A stretch of 64,000 nt of DNA, taken from positions 124,001-188,000 of the forward strand of contig JAFUOV010000006.1 of assembly GCA_017481745.1 (NCBI GenBank), written 5' to 3'. Source of the stretch: Bacteroidaceae bacterium (GTDB lineage Bacteria > Bacteroidota > Bacteroidia > Bacteroidales > Barnesiellaceae_A). Below the pieces are notes generated by a model. It did no database searches and was not told where the DNA came from. It saw only the letters and a list, made by a program, of their open reading frames with translations. This document shows, piece by piece, positions 8,505 to 17,912 of the stretch; the first letter of the stretch is position 1; each line of letters begins with the position of its first letter. Position numbers and translations under genes: made by a program.

Positions 8505-10502
8505 ATGAAAAAACACTTTTTACCTTACATCATTTGCTGCATTGTTTCTTTGTGTGTTGCGGTATGTGCACAAGCATTGCCCCGATATGCAGTGGTTGCT
8601 GCAGAGCATACAGGACTTGAGAGCAATCCTAACTACGTCGACTTGCGCCCTAATGATACTGATGCGCATATGTACTTGTGGGAAGGAACTTTAACCGGCT
8701 CGGACGGTACTGGTGAGCCATACGAAGGTTCTACCTATGTGCATATGGTTATCAATAGTGGATGGTTTGGTTTTGGTTTTATTACCGATACTCCACGCGA
8801 TTTCTCACTCTTTGCCGAGCGCGATATGGTATTGCACTTTGCCATTCGTACCAATGCTACTTGCGATATGCGAGTGCAACTTGAAGGTCCCGGATATCCC
8901 AATGTGGCAAAAATCAATCTGAAAGGCGCGTACGATGTGCCTCGCGATGGTGAATGGCACGTAGTGGAAATTCCTATGAGTGCTTTCTTCTCACAAGGTC
9001 TTGTGTGGGACGGCAAGGTGAGTGGTAAAAACTACTTTACCATAATATCGGAAAACTCTACCGCAGGACAATATTTGGATATAGATTATGTCTATTTCCA
9101 CGATGGTGTACGTGAGAATGGTACTGCTTATGAAAACCCCTTTGCTGCCGGCGATATAAGTCCCGAAAATCCTGCCTATTATCTTATTGCATCGGAGCAT
9201 ACCGGTGTTGAGGGCAATCCCGATTATGTAGATATTCGTCCCGACGATGTAACCAAGCATCTGTATGTATGGGAAAATACAGCCGAGGGTTATGAGCCTG
9301 CCGGCGAGCCGTACGAAGGTGGTCAGTACTCTTGCTTTCACGTTACAGCCCCTGCCGGATGGTTTGGTTTTGGTGTTGTAAATGATGGCATCGCTGTAGA
9401 TTTCGCACCTATACATAAGCAACCTTATTTCTTGCGCTTTGCTATTAAAACAGCATCGTTAATGCCTCTCTTTGTTAAGTTGGAGGGTCAGAATGGAACA
9501 TCGGCTGTCGTTTATATCAAAGGTGATTATGAGTTCTTACGCGATGATCAATGGCACTTGGTAGAGATACCGATGAGCGACTTTTTATCGCAAGGTCTTG
9601 ATTGGAATGGAACGCTTACCAATGCCTTGTACTTCTCTATTGTCTCGGAAAAAGCCACACCCGATTATCTGCTTTCGTTTGACGGTGTATGGATAGAAGC
9701 CGGTGAGCCTTCGGGTGCATCGGAAGAAACACCCGATGTCGATGTAAATAGTTTGCCCGATTTTGTTATGGTAGCCTGTGAGGAAGGGGTGGCACCTGCC
9801 AACGGTAATGTAATGGATATGCGACCTAACGGCTCAAGTATCAACCTTTACGTGTGGGAAAACACAGCAGTGGAAGCTCCTGCCGACGGCGAGGCTTGGG
9901 AAGGCTCGCAGTATAGTGCCTTGAAGGTGCAGAATACTTGGTTCGGCTTTGGTATCCAGAATAGCGCTCCATTCGATTTTACATGCTTTGCTTACAAAGA
10001 GTTTTACTTGCACTTGGCTATCAAGACAACCTCTACGATGCCGCTGTTTATCAAGTTGGAGGGCTTGTATGAGGCGTCAATCAATCTTGCCGGCGAGTAT
10101 GCCTTTGAGCGTGATGGCGAGTGGCATGAGTTGAACATACCTATGCGCGACTTCTTCTCGCAAGGCTTGGTATGGAACGGTATGATGGAGGGTAAAAACT
10201 TCTTTGCGCTCATATCGGAGCAAGCCGAAAATGGTGCTGTTGTTGCATTCGATGGTATATACTTCTATTCAACCGGCAATGCTATCAATAGCGTAGAGCG
10301 TGTGGAGGTTAATGATGGTGCTATCTTGTATATGGGTGGCATCATCTATCCTGCCGATACTGCACAGCCCACCGTAGTGTGCAATGTTGCCGGACAACAA
10401 ATATATAACGGCGTGGCCGACGCGATAGATACTCGTGCATGGGCTGCCGGTATATATGTGGTACGCAATGGCGAAAGTGTGAGAAAAATAATAATCAAAT
10501 AA
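8505..10502 (+). CDS. Surface protein with three tandem ~190-residue modules and a T9SS tail
   Basis: This 665-residue protein has a signal peptide (about 1-25). Three homologous modules begin near residues 27, 225 and 418. Each carries, in order, an A-E/C-E-x-G start, D-x-R-P-N/D, Y-x-W-E, a conserved GWFGFG-like motif, a LHFAI-like strand, an EWH-x-x-EIPM motif and FSQGL-W-G. The periodic aromatic motifs suggest a beta-sandwich carbohydrate-binding module, but I do not recognise the family. The last ~75 residues are a T9SS tail ending VRKIIIK. It follows the glucanase cluster, so a polyvalent glycan-binding role is a reasonable inference. No catalytic motif is visible. Confidence 0.75.
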   Translation: MKKHFLPYIICCIVSLCVAVCAQALPRYAVVAAEHTGLESNPNYVDLRPNDTDAHMYLWEGTLTGSDGTGEPYEGSTYVHMVINSGWFGFGFITDTPRDFSLFAERDMVLHFAIRTNATCDMRVQLEGPGYPNVAKINLKGAYDVPRDGEWHVVEIPMSAFFSQGLVWDGKVSGKNYFTIISENSTAGQYLDIDYVYFHDGVRENGTAYENPFAAGDISPENPAYYLIASEHTGVEGNPDYVDIRPDDVTKHLYVWENTAEGYEPAGEPYEGGQYSCFHVTAPAGWFGFGVVNDGIAVDFAPIHKQPYFLRFAIKTASLMPLFVKLEGQNGTSAVVYIKGDYEFLRDDQWHLVEIPMSDFLSQGLDWNGTLTNALYFSIVSEKATPDYLLSFDGVWIEAGEPSGASEETPDVDVNSLPDFVMVACEEGVAPANGNVMDMRPNGSSINLYVWENTAVEAPADGEAWEGSQYSALKVQNTWFGFGIQNSAPFDFTCFAYKEFYLHLAIKTTSTMPLFIKLEGLYEASINLAGEYAFERDGEWHELNIPMRDFFSQGLVWNGMMEGKNFFALISEQAENGAVVAFDGIYFYSTGNAINSVERVEVNDGAILYMGGIIYPADTAQPTVVCNVAGQQIYNGVADAIDTRAWAAGIYVVRNGESVRKIIIK

Positions 10503-10530
10503 TAATCAATTTTACCTAATTAGTAGTCTT

Positions 10531-12486
10531 ATGAAAAAGATTTTCAAGACATTAAGTCTTATGATGCTTGTCCTTGTGGCAAGTACAGCCGTGGCGCAAA
10601 AACAATATTGTGGCGACGTCGTAGCATTTGCAAACGTGCCCACAATGGAAAATGCGTGGATCAATCTTTGGGTTGAAAAGACAGGCGACCTTACTGCTCG
10701 TGTAACCATCGAGCCTAATAATCCCGATTTAAAACTTGATTTTATTGAATTGCAAGTTGCGGGTCTTCCTACACACGCACAATCTTTTGAGCCGATAGCT
10801 TCTTATTCGGTTGATTTGACATTTACTTCAGCTCCCGCAATGATAACCATTAATAACTTGTTGTGGAGCTTTGAAAATGAAGCGGGCAACTACCTATCGG
10901 GTACTCTACAAGCTCTTTTTGGCACTTGTGATGGTGGTCAACAAGAAGATACCGAACTTCCTACCGACTTGACATTATTGAGTGTAACACCGGCTATAGC
11001 AACAGCCTCTTTCTCTCTGCAAGCTACCGACAACAGTGGTATAGTAAAATATACAGTTACTGTTGGCGATAAGAGTGCTACTGCAACAGGTAATGCGGGT
11101 GTTGAAACTGTGGTTACAATCGAGGGTCTTACCCCTGCAACAGCTTACGATTATACAATCACTGCCGAAGACCTTGCAGGTAATGTGTGCGCAACTACAT
11201 TGAACGGCTCTTTCACAACAGAGTCTGCCGAGCAATGGTGTGAGAAAGTTATTACCCACTTTGGCTTTACTGACCCCGGCTATATGGCTAATGCAATATT
11301 GGTAACTATCGAAAAGATTAACGAAACAACAGTAGAGCTTCGCGCTACATCGAATAACACAGAGCGTAAAATAGACTTTATGGAGGTCCGTATCGATGGT
11401 AAAACTCAGGTTGCAAATTCGTTGGATGCAGCTGTTGATGACTTTGAGGAGGTCGTGTTGACATTTACTTATGATGCAGTTCCTGCTGTTCTCAACGTAA
11501 ATATGATACTTTGGAGTAATGATGCTATGGGCGGTAATGAAATGATTCAAAATTATGTGGCTGCTGCCGGCGTTTGCCAATCGGGAACTCCCGACCCCTC
11601 TGACACTGAAGCTCCTGTTATCAATAGTGCAGTAGTAAGCGAGCCTACTCACGAAAGCGCTACTTTGATAGTGAATATTACCGACAACGTTACAGAAACT
11701 GTTACAGTTGAAGTGAGTGCCGACAACTTTACCTCTGTTATGACTACCTGGTATGGCATCGATTGTGGTAGCGATGTTGCTTTGACTATCGAAGGCTTGG
11801 AAGCCGAAACAATCTATAACCTTGCTGTTCGTGCTACTGATGCCAGCGAGAACGTTAGTGAGGTAAAGGCTATTGATGAGTTCGTTACCGGTAGTGCTCC
11901 TGTATATACAGCTGCTACATTCAACGGCTATATGGTTAAAAATGAAGATTGGAGTGTTGTAAATACACCTGCCGATGCCGATGCTCCTTTTGCTCCCCAT
12001 TTGTATTATAGTATTATTACAAATGTGGATAATACATTGACATTTAACATCGAATTGACAGAAAAACTTGTTGGCTTGGTTGGACAAATATGGATAAACA
12101 ATGGTTTGATAGTTTCTCAACCTGTTGGCGAATATACATTGAATTTCACAACAAGTCAGGCTTATGAGAGAGATCAAGTGCTCAAGGTTTATTTCCGATT
12201 TGAGTATCCTACCAGTGTTTCGGTAACCAAAGAGTTTGACTTTGTAGTAGGTTCATCTCAAAATCTGCCTAATGCTATTGAGGGCGTTGAAACTGCCAAA
12301 GCCGATGTATATGCAGCTAATGGTGCTATTTATATCAGTAGTGCTTATGCCGGACAAAAGGTTGAGGTTTACAACATTGATGGTCGCTTGGTTTATAGTG
12401 CCAATGCAAAAGAAAAAATAGAATTGAATAATAATGGAATTTATATTGTTAAAGTAGGTGGTATGGCTTACAAAGTTATTTTGTAA
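10531..12486 (+). CDS. Modular secreted protein: two novel modules alternating with FN3-like domains, T9SS tail
   Basis: This 651-residue protein has a signal peptide (about 1-22, TAVAQ). Two related ~110-residue modules, starting at QYCGDVV (about 24) and QWCEKVI (about 236), share a Cys near the start, a D-F-I/M-E strand, a LLW/ILWS strand and a closing Cys. Each is followed by a fibronectin III-like domain (about 147-232 and 355-455). A further beta domain and a T9SS tail (NGIYIVKVGGMAYKVIL) end the protein. No catalytic residues are seen. It starts 28 bp after the triple-repeat protein, so the two are probably co-transcribed; both look like glycan-binding accessory proteins. Confidence 0.75.
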   Translation: MKKIFKTLSLMMLVLVASTAVAQKQYCGDVVAFANVPTMENAWINLWVEKTGDLTARVTIEPNNPDLKLDFIELQVAGLPTHAQSFEPIASYSVDLTFTSAPAMITINNLLWSFENEAGNYLSGTLQALFGTCDGGQQEDTELPTDLTLLSVTPAIATASFSLQATDNSGIVKYTVTVGDKSATATGNAGVETVVTIEGLTPATAYDYTITAEDLAGNVCATTLNGSFTTESAEQWCEKVITHFGFTDPGYMANAILVTIEKINETTVELRATSNNTERKIDFMEVRIDGKTQVANSLDAAVDDFEEVVLTFTYDAVPAVLNVNMILWSNDAMGGNEMIQNYVAAAGVCQSGTPDPSDTEAPVINSAVVSEPTHESATLIVNITDNVTETVTVEVSADNFTSVMTTWYGIDCGSDVALTIEGLEAETIYNLAVRATDASENVSEVKAIDEFVTGSAPVYTAATFNGYMVKNEDWSVVNTPADADAPFAPHLYYSIITNVDNTLTFNIELTEKLVGLVGQIWINNGLIVSQPVGEYTLNFTTSQAYERDQVLKVYFRFEYPTSVSVTKEFDFVVGSSQNLPNAIEGVETAKADVYAANGAIYISSAYAGQKVEVYNIDGRLVYSANAKEKIELNNNGIYIVKVGGMAYKVIL

Positions 12487-12505
12487 ACACATATATACCT
12501 TGAAG

Positions 12506-12541
12506 GAAGTGGGTAATCGTGAGATTGCTCACTTCTTTTTT
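12506..12541 (+). terminator. Intrinsic terminator
   Basis: The stem GAAGTGGGTAATC / GATTGCTCACTTC (13 bp including wobbles) has a GTGA loop and is followed by six T residues. It closes the operon of the two modular secreted proteins. Confidence 0.92.
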
Positions 12542-12542
12542 G

Positions 12543-12550
12543 TACCTTTG
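12543..12550 (+). promoter_or_regulatory. -7 promoter element for queA
   Basis: TACCTTTG matches TAnnTTTG, 24 bp before the queA ATG and immediately after the terminator T-run. No well-spaced TTG is visible for the -33 element. Confidence 0.5.
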
Positions 12551-12574
12551 TGCCCTGAAGTAAATGTATAGAAG

Positions 12575-13807
12575 ATGAAAATGCTCAATACTCAAGATAT
12601 TCGCATAGAGGATTATGACTATCCGTTGCCCGATGAGCGCATAGCCAAGTTTCCACTTGCACAGCGCGATAGCTCGCAGTTGCTTGTGTATAAAGATGGT
12701 GAAATAGCACGCCGACACTTTGTCGACTTGCCTTCATTGCTGCCCGACGATGCGATGTTGGTTTTCAATAATACCCGCGTGATACAGGCTCGTATGCGCT
12801 TTCGCAAGGCGACCGGAGCGCTGATAGAGATTTTCTGTCTGGAGCCGTTGCAACCTGTCGATTATGCTCTATCGTTGCAAAGTACGACTTCGTGCCGATG
12901 GCTGTGCCTAATAGGTAATGCCAAAAAGTGGAAAGAGGGCGCTTTGCAACTCGCTTTTACGCACAATGGTCGTGAGGTGATACTCTCGGCAGAGCGCGGT
13001 GCGCAACAGGGTGATGGCTTTGAGATAGAATTTGCATGGAACGATGCTACGCTTACCTTTGGCGAGCTGCTCGAGACGTTGGGCGAGCTGCCTATTCCTC
13101 CATACTTGAATAGAGCTACCGAAGAGAGCGACAAGACTACTTATCAAACGGTCTATTCGAAGGTAGAAGGCTCTGTGGCTGCTCCTACTGCGGGGTTGCA
13201 CTTTACGCCTGCAGTGCTCGATGCGGTGCGCAAACGTGGCATACCTACGCACGAACTTACGTTGCATGTGGGCGCCGGCACTTTCAAGCCGGTGAAGAGC
13301 GAAACTATTGCCAATCATGAGATGCATACCGAGTATATTTCGGTGTCGCGTGGTTTGATTGAGGCACTGCGCGATGTGTCGCGCCGTGTTGTGGCTGTGG
13401 GTACAACGTCGGTGCGTACACTCGAGAGTCTTTATTATATCGCGTTGGCATTGTATCGCAATCCGCAAGCTACTGCCGAGCAGTTGCGTGTGCAGCAGTG
13501 GGCGCCTTATGCCGATAATCCTGAGCTTTCGCGCGCCGAGGCAATGCAACTGATACTCGATTATCTCGACCGTACCGGTGCCGACCGTTTGGTGAGTGCC
13601 ACTCGCATTATCATTGCGCCGGGTTATCGTTTTCATATTGTCGATGGCATCGTTACCAACTTCCACCAGCCTCGCAGTACGTTGTTGCTGTTGGTGTCGG
13701 CGTTTGTGGGTGGCGATTGGCGCTCGATATACGACTATGCGTTGTCGCACGATTTTCGTTTCCTTAGTTATGGCGACAGCTCGTTTTTGTGGCGTGTAGA
13801 CAAGTAA
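12575..13807 (+). CDS. queA: S-adenosylmethionine:tRNA ribosyltransferase-isomerase
   Basis: QueA transfers the ribosyl group of SAM to preQ1 in the tRNA wobble position, giving epoxyqueuosine. The 410-residue protein shows the family start DYDYPLPDERIAKFP, then FNNTRVIQAR and the C-terminal half with AAPTAGLHFT, HVGAGTFKPV and TNFHQPRSTLL, all characteristic of QueA. It is longer than the ~355 residues of E. coli QueA because of inserts. ATG at 12575 is followed by a second ATG two codons later; either could be used. It is probably monocistronic, lying between a terminator and the next gene 61 bp on. Confidence 0.96.
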   Translation: MKMLNTQDIRIEDYDYPLPDERIAKFPLAQRDSSQLLVYKDGEIARRHFVDLPSLLPDDAMLVFNNTRVIQARMRFRKATGALIEIFCLEPLQPVDYALSLQSTTSCRWLCLIGNAKKWKEGALQLAFTHNGREVILSAERGAQQGDGFEIEFAWNDATLTFGELLETLGELPIPPYLNRATEESDKTTYQTVYSKVEGSVAAPTAGLHFTPAVLDAVRKRGIPTHELTLHVGAGTFKPVKSETIANHEMHTEYISVSRGLIEALRDVSRRVVAVGTTSVRTLESLYYIALALYRNPQATAEQLRVQQWAPYADNPELSRAEAMQLILDYLDRTGADRLVSATRIIIAPGYRFHIVDGIVTNFHQPRSTLLLLVSAFVGGDWRSIYDYALSHDFRFLSYGDSSFLWRVDK

Positions 13808-13868
13808 ATAGTGCGGTCATACAATAAAAGCGGGTCGACAACGTATATTATATAGTATATGGTATAGA

Positions 13869-15863
13869 ATGTCGACAATGAAAAAATATATCTATCACAT
13901 TGTTTGTTGTGCGCTGTTGCTAGCAGTGTGTGCCTCGTGTGGCTCGGCAAAGTTGAGTGTTGCCGAGGAGCAGTATGCTCGTGGCGAATACTACGAGGCG
14001 GCACAGACCTATCGCAAGGTTTACAACAAAATGCGCAAAAAGACCGATCGCCCCAAGCGTGGTTATATAGCCTATAAGATGGGCGATTGCTATAGCAAGC
14101 TCAATATGTCGGCGCGTGCATCAGCGGCATTTGCCAATGCTGTGCGCTATAAATATTGCGATACTGATAGCATGACCTACCTCTACTTGGCACAGAACCA
14201 GCATGCCGAGGGTAAGTATAAGGCGGCAATCAAGAGCTATGAACAATTTCTCGCAAAAGATTCGCTCAATCGCGTTGCCCGCAATGGTCTGAAGGGTTGT
14301 ACCAATGCCGTAGTATGGAAGGAAAATCCCACCCGTTATAGTGTCAAACGTGCCAACCTCTTCAATTCGCGCCGTAGCGACTGCTCGCCGATGTTGCAAG
14401 GCGAGGCATTCGATCAGCTGTATATTACAACTAACAACGACAAGGTGGTGGGTGAGAAGAAGAGTGCCATCACCGGCGTGAAGAGTTTCGATATATTCCT
14501 CTCGAAAAAAGATGAAAATGGCGTGTGGCAAAAACCCGAAGCGCTGGAGGGAGAGTTGAACACAGAGGCTGACGAGGGTATGGTGAGTTTCAGTCCCGAT
14601 GGCTCGACCATGTACTTGAGCAAGGCTCGCCATGATGAAAATCAAGATGCTTCGGTCGAAATATATACCTCGACCCGTAGTGGTGCGCAGTGGAGTGCAC
14701 CCACCAAGCTCGAAATAACAGCCGATACATTATCATCGTTTGCACACCCTGCTGTGTCGCCCGATGGTCTTTACCTCTACTTTACATCCGATATGCCGGG
14801 TGGACAGGGCGGCAAGGATATATGGCGTGTGGGATTGGGTAGCAATACCGAGGGTACGCTCGAGAACTTGGGCGACCGCATCAACACCCCCGGCGACGAG
14901 ATGTTCCCCTATATGCGTGGCGATAGCATCCTCTATTTCTCGTCCGACGGGCATCCCGGTATGGGTGGGCTCGACCTCTTTGTGGCTACGCTCGATACGT
15001 TGGGCGTGTGGCATGTCGATAATATGAAGTATCCCATGAACTCGTCGGGCGACGACTTTGGTATAACGTTTGGTGAAGAGGAAACCGGCTATTTTTCGTC
15101 CAATCGCAATGATGGTCGCGGATATGATAAGATATATAGCTTTGAGAAACCTTCGGTCAAAGTTACCATCAGCGGTATGGTGCTCGATAAAGACGATGAG
15201 CCCATCCCCGATGCTATTATTCGCATTGTGGGTAACGATGGTTCTAATCAGAAGGAAGTGGCGCGCAAGGATGGCTCTTTCAAGTTTGCCCTCAATCGCG
15301 GCGTGCGTTATGTGATGATGGCAGGATGTCGTGGTTATCTCAATGGTAAACAAGAGTTTGAGAGCGACACGACCGAGGAGAATGCCGACTATGTAGTAGA
15401 CTTTGTCTTGGCATCGGTAACCAAGCCCGTCATTCTCGAAAATATCTTCTACGACTTTGACAAGGCAACGTTGCGACCCGAGTCGGAGGTGGCGCTCGAC
15501 CATGAACTGATTACTATTCTCAACGACAATCCCAATATCACCATCGAGTTGGCTTCACACACCGATTTTCGCGGTCGTGATGCCTATAATGAAGACCTCT
15601 CGCAACGTCGTGCGCAATCGGTGGTAGATTACCTTATAGCCAATGGAATAGCGCCTGATCGCGTGAAGGCGGTGGGCTATGGCGAGAAAGTGCCCAAGAC
15701 GATTACCAAAAAATTGGCATCGCAATATCCGCAATTCAAGGAGGGCGATGTGCTGACCGAAGAGTTTATATTGACACTCAGCGAAGAAGACCAAGAGGCA
15801 GCGCATCAAATCAACCGCCGCACCGAGTTCCAAGTGCTCTCTATTACTTATAATCTGTACTAA
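13869..15863 (+). CDS. porE: PorE-like T9SS lipoprotein: TPR, PD40 propeller, CRD, OmpA
   Basis: This 664-residue lipoprotein (signal ending CASC, Cys24) has N-terminal TPR-like helices (about 30-135) and a PD40 beta-propeller (about 170-430) with repeats such as SFSPDGSTMYLSK, AVSPDGLYLYFTS and YFSSDGHPGMGGLD. A carboxypeptidase regulatory-like domain (about 437-510) precedes an OmpA peptidoglycan-binding domain (about 530-660, FYDFDKATLRPES). This order and length match PorE, which links the T9SS to peptidoglycan; other PD40-OmpA proteins exist, so the symbol is provisional. ATG at 13878, giving MKKYIYH, is an equally likely start. The many T9SS-tail proteins in the window imply a working system. 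Confidence 0.7.
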   Translation: MSTMKKYIYHIVCCALLLAVCASCGSAKLSVAEEQYARGEYYEAAQTYRKVYNKMRKKTDRPKRGYIAYKMGDCYSKLNMSARASAAFANAVRYKYCDTDSMTYLYLAQNQHAEGKYKAAIKSYEQFLAKDSLNRVARNGLKGCTNAVVWKENPTRYSVKRANLFNSRRSDCSPMLQGEAFDQLYITTNNDKVVGEKKSAITGVKSFDIFLSKKDENGVWQKPEALEGELNTEADEGMVSFSPDGSTMYLSKARHDENQDASVEIYTSTRSGAQWSAPTKLEITADTLSSFAHPAVSPDGLYLYFTSDMPGGQGGKDIWRVGLGSNTEGTLENLGDRINTPGDEMFPYMRGDSILYFSSDGHPGMGGLDLFVATLDTLGVWHVDNMKYPMNSSGDDFGITFGEEETGYFSSNRNDGRGYDKIYSFEKPSVKVTISGMVLDKDDEPIPDAIIRIVGNDGSNQKEVARKDGSFKFALNRGVRYVMMAGCRGYLNGKQEFESDTTEENADYVVDFVLASVTKPVILENIFYDFDKATLRPESEVALDHELITILNDNPNITIELASHTDFRGRDAYNEDLSQRRAQSVVDYLIANGIAPDRVKAVGYGEKVPKTITKKLASQYPQFKEGDVLTEEFILTLSEEDQEAAHQINRRTEFQVLSITYNLY

Positions 15864-15879
15864 AACAGTGGAATAACAA

Positions 15880-15918
15880 AATAACGCAAGCCCCACAAGG
15901 CTTGCGTTATTTTTTTTG
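15880..15918. terminator. Bidirectional intrinsic terminator
   Basis: A perfect 13-bp inverted repeat (AATAACGCAAGCC and its complement) with a 6-nt loop is flanked by a T-run to the right and an A-rich tract to the left. It serves the convergent porE-like and FadL-like genes. Confidence 0.9.
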
Positions 15919-15951
15919 TTGCTATATCAAGAAGGAGTTTCCTATTGTTTG

Positions 15952-17157
15952 TTACTCAAACTTTCTCTGCCAGAACCACATCTCGTTGAAAGTCATCGAG
16001 AGGACTATTGCCAAGTGGTCTTCGTTGAGCATGGGGGTGGGAGAGCCGTTGCGGTGTGAGTACTCGAATGTTATGTTGAATATTGATTTGCTCGAGCGTA
16101 GCGGGAAACCAAGTCCACACGACACACCAAACTCGCGTACGCTGTTGTTGCGAACGGTTATGTACGACTCCTCGTAGAAGCCACCAAAGCGGTAGCGAAT
16201 ATAGTCGAAGTAGCTGCTCGAAACGAGTTTGGGGCGATATTCTATACCAGCCGACAATCTCATGCGATTGTTCATGGGAAGGTATTCGTGGGTGCCCGGT
16301 TGATAGAATTTGGCATCTTCCCACAATTCATATCGAGCATCGACTGCCGCAGTGATGCGTTGGTCGTAGGTGTAGCTGACACCTGCACCAAAGCTGTGGG
16401 GCATCGAGTAGTAGTCGCCCATGTTGAGCGTAATAGTATCGTTGAAGGTATTGTAAGAGAGCACCTCGCCCCATGTGGGCTTGCCAAGGGTGTAGGTGAA
16501 ACCAAGTGTGAGGTCGTTCTTCTTGTCGATGGCAATAGGGAATTGCAAGCCTGCTTGCACGCGCAGGTCGTTCACCTGGTAGTTGTTTACATAATATCCG
16601 GTTGAGGGCTTGGTGGTAACTTGTGCGTAGTTCTCAATCTTACCAAAGGCATATCCTACGTTTACACCCACCGACACCCATTTGAGTGGTTGCACTGCCA
16701 CACCAAAGTATAGTTGCGAAATGCCACCCTCGCCGGCGCGAGTGTAGCTACCGTTGGTAATCTGTTGTCCATACAGGTATTCGACGTGTGTAAGCGGCGT
16801 GAGTCCGATGCTGGCAGCAACGGTTTTCCCCAAACGAAATTGCATCGCTACGTAGTTGATACCACCGGCTTGACTGCTGCCCGAGGTGCCGCCTTCGTTA
16901 TACCATGCAGCCTTATAGTCGGCAGAGAAGTCAAACATGAATGTCAACGAGTCCATAGCGGTGTATGAAGCAGGGTTCATCATGTTGACATATTGGTTGT
17001 TGCGCATACCTATACCGGTGCTACCCATGGCGCGTTGGTTACCCGTTGCATTGTCATCGAGTATACCATAACCAAATTGCGAGTAGGGTGTTTGTGCCAC
17101 GAGGGGCATGATGATGGCGCAGAGGAGCGCGGTGCATATAAGTCTAAACTTTGACAT
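15952..17157 (-). CDS. FadL/OMPP1-like outer-membrane beta-barrel protein
   Basis: This 401-residue protein has a signal peptide (about 1-21, PLVAQ). Its N-terminus (YSQFGYGILDD, then RAMGSTGIGM and MNPASY) is typical of Bacteroidota OMPP1/FadL-like barrels. Alternating amphipathic strands run to a C-terminal aromatic end (WFWQRKFE). Its start overlaps the end of coaX by 14 bp, so the two are translationally coupled. It may be an uptake channel for hydrophobic compounds, but the substrate cannot be inferred. Confidence 0.75.
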   Translation of the reverse strand: MSKFRLICTALLCAIIMPLVAQTPYSQFGYGILDDNATGNQRAMGSTGIGMRNNQYVNMMNPASYTAMDSLTFMFDFSADYKAAWYNEGGTSGSSQAGGINYVAMQFRLGKTVAASIGLTPLTHVEYLYGQQITNGSYTRAGEGGISQLYFGVAVQPLKWVSVGVNVGYAFGKIENYAQVTTKPSTGYYVNNYQVNDLRVQAGLQFPIAIDKKNDLTLGFTYTLGKPTWGEVLSYNTFNDTITLNMGDYYSMPHSFGAGVSYTYDQRITAAVDARYELWEDAKFYQPGTHEYLPMNNRMRLSAGIEYRPKLVSSSYFDYIRYRFGGFYEESYITVRNNSVREFGVSCGLGFPLRSSKSIFNITFEYSHRNGSPTPMLNEDHLAIVLSMTFNEMWFWQRKFE

Positions 17158-17878
17158 TGTATTCTAATATTCGGTTCAATCCTTTTGGAACTAAATTTTT
17201 GTCGACAAAGATACTTCTTTTTATGATAGTTGCCAAACGCTCGGCATCTCCACCTGTTAAGAAAACCAAAAGCTCGGGATATTCCTCCTTGCAAGCCGTT
17301 ATATATCCTTCCAATTCGTAGGCAGCACCTTGCAGTGCTCCCGAGCGTATGGCGGTCTCGGTGTCGAAGCCCAATAGAGGCACTTCGCCGTCGCTTGCCA
17401 CAAGGGGTAGGCGACCGGTCTGTTCGTGCAAAGCCCGCAAGCGCATGCCTATGCCGGCGGCGATGTTTCCACCCATAAATTTGCCTTGAGCCGACACCAA
17501 GTCGTAGGTTATAGCCGTACCGGCATCTACCACCAGTAGCGGACGACCCGGGCATTGAGTCCAAGCCCCTACGGCTGCTGCAATGCGGTCATGCCCCAAT
17601 GTTTCGGGTGTGCGGTATTCTATCCCGATGGGTATATGTGTAGTGTTGCCCATGCACACAATATGGGGTATCTTGCGGCTCATGATGTTTATCAGGTGCT
17701 TGTCGTATTCACGACGTACCGAGCTGTAAATGGCTGCCTCGAATGTCGCTTTGCTCATATGCTCGCGCACAAATTCGGCTGTTGCATCATTGTCGCATGC
17801 AGTCAACTCCACAATCTCGTCGCCGGTGGCAGTATATAGCTTTGTGCGAGTATTACCTTGGTCTATTATCAATCTCAT
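17144..17878 (-). CDS. coaX: Type III pantothenate kinase
   Basis: CoaX phosphorylates pantothenate, the first step of coenzyme A synthesis. The 244-residue protein shows the ASKHA phosphate-binding start DQGNTRTKLY (Asp6), the substrate motif LGHDRIAAAVGAW and VDAGTAITYD, all diagnostic of the type III enzyme. An upstream in-frame TTG (17896) would extend the ORF, but it falls across the promoter -7 box, so the ATG at 17878 is the real start. The stop overlaps the start of the outer-membrane protein gene downstream. Confidence 0.95.
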   Translation of the reverse strand: MRLIIDQGNTRTKLYTATGDEIVELTACDNDATAEFVREHMSKATFEAAIYSSVRREYDKHLINIMSRKIPHIVCMGNTTHIPIGIEYRTPETLGHDRIAAAVGAWTQCPGRPLLVVDAGTAITYDLVSAQGKFMGGNIAAGIGMRLRALHEQTGRLPLVASDGEVPLLGFDTETAIRSGALQGAAYELEGYITACKEEYPELLVFLTGGDAERLATIIKRSIFVDKNLVPKGLNRILEYNVKV

Positions 17879-17882
17879 AGCG

Positions 17883-17912
17883 CAAAGATAGTGCAAGCCG
17901 AGCGGAGAACAA
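17883..17912 (-). promoter_or_regulatory. coaX promoter, with its -33 element inside a repeat copy
   Basis: On the minus strand, TTG (17910-17912), a 19-bp spacer and TATCTTTG (17890-17883) make an excellent Bacteroidota promoter. Only four bases separate the -7 box from the ATG, so the transcript should be leaderless or nearly so. Confidence 0.75.
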
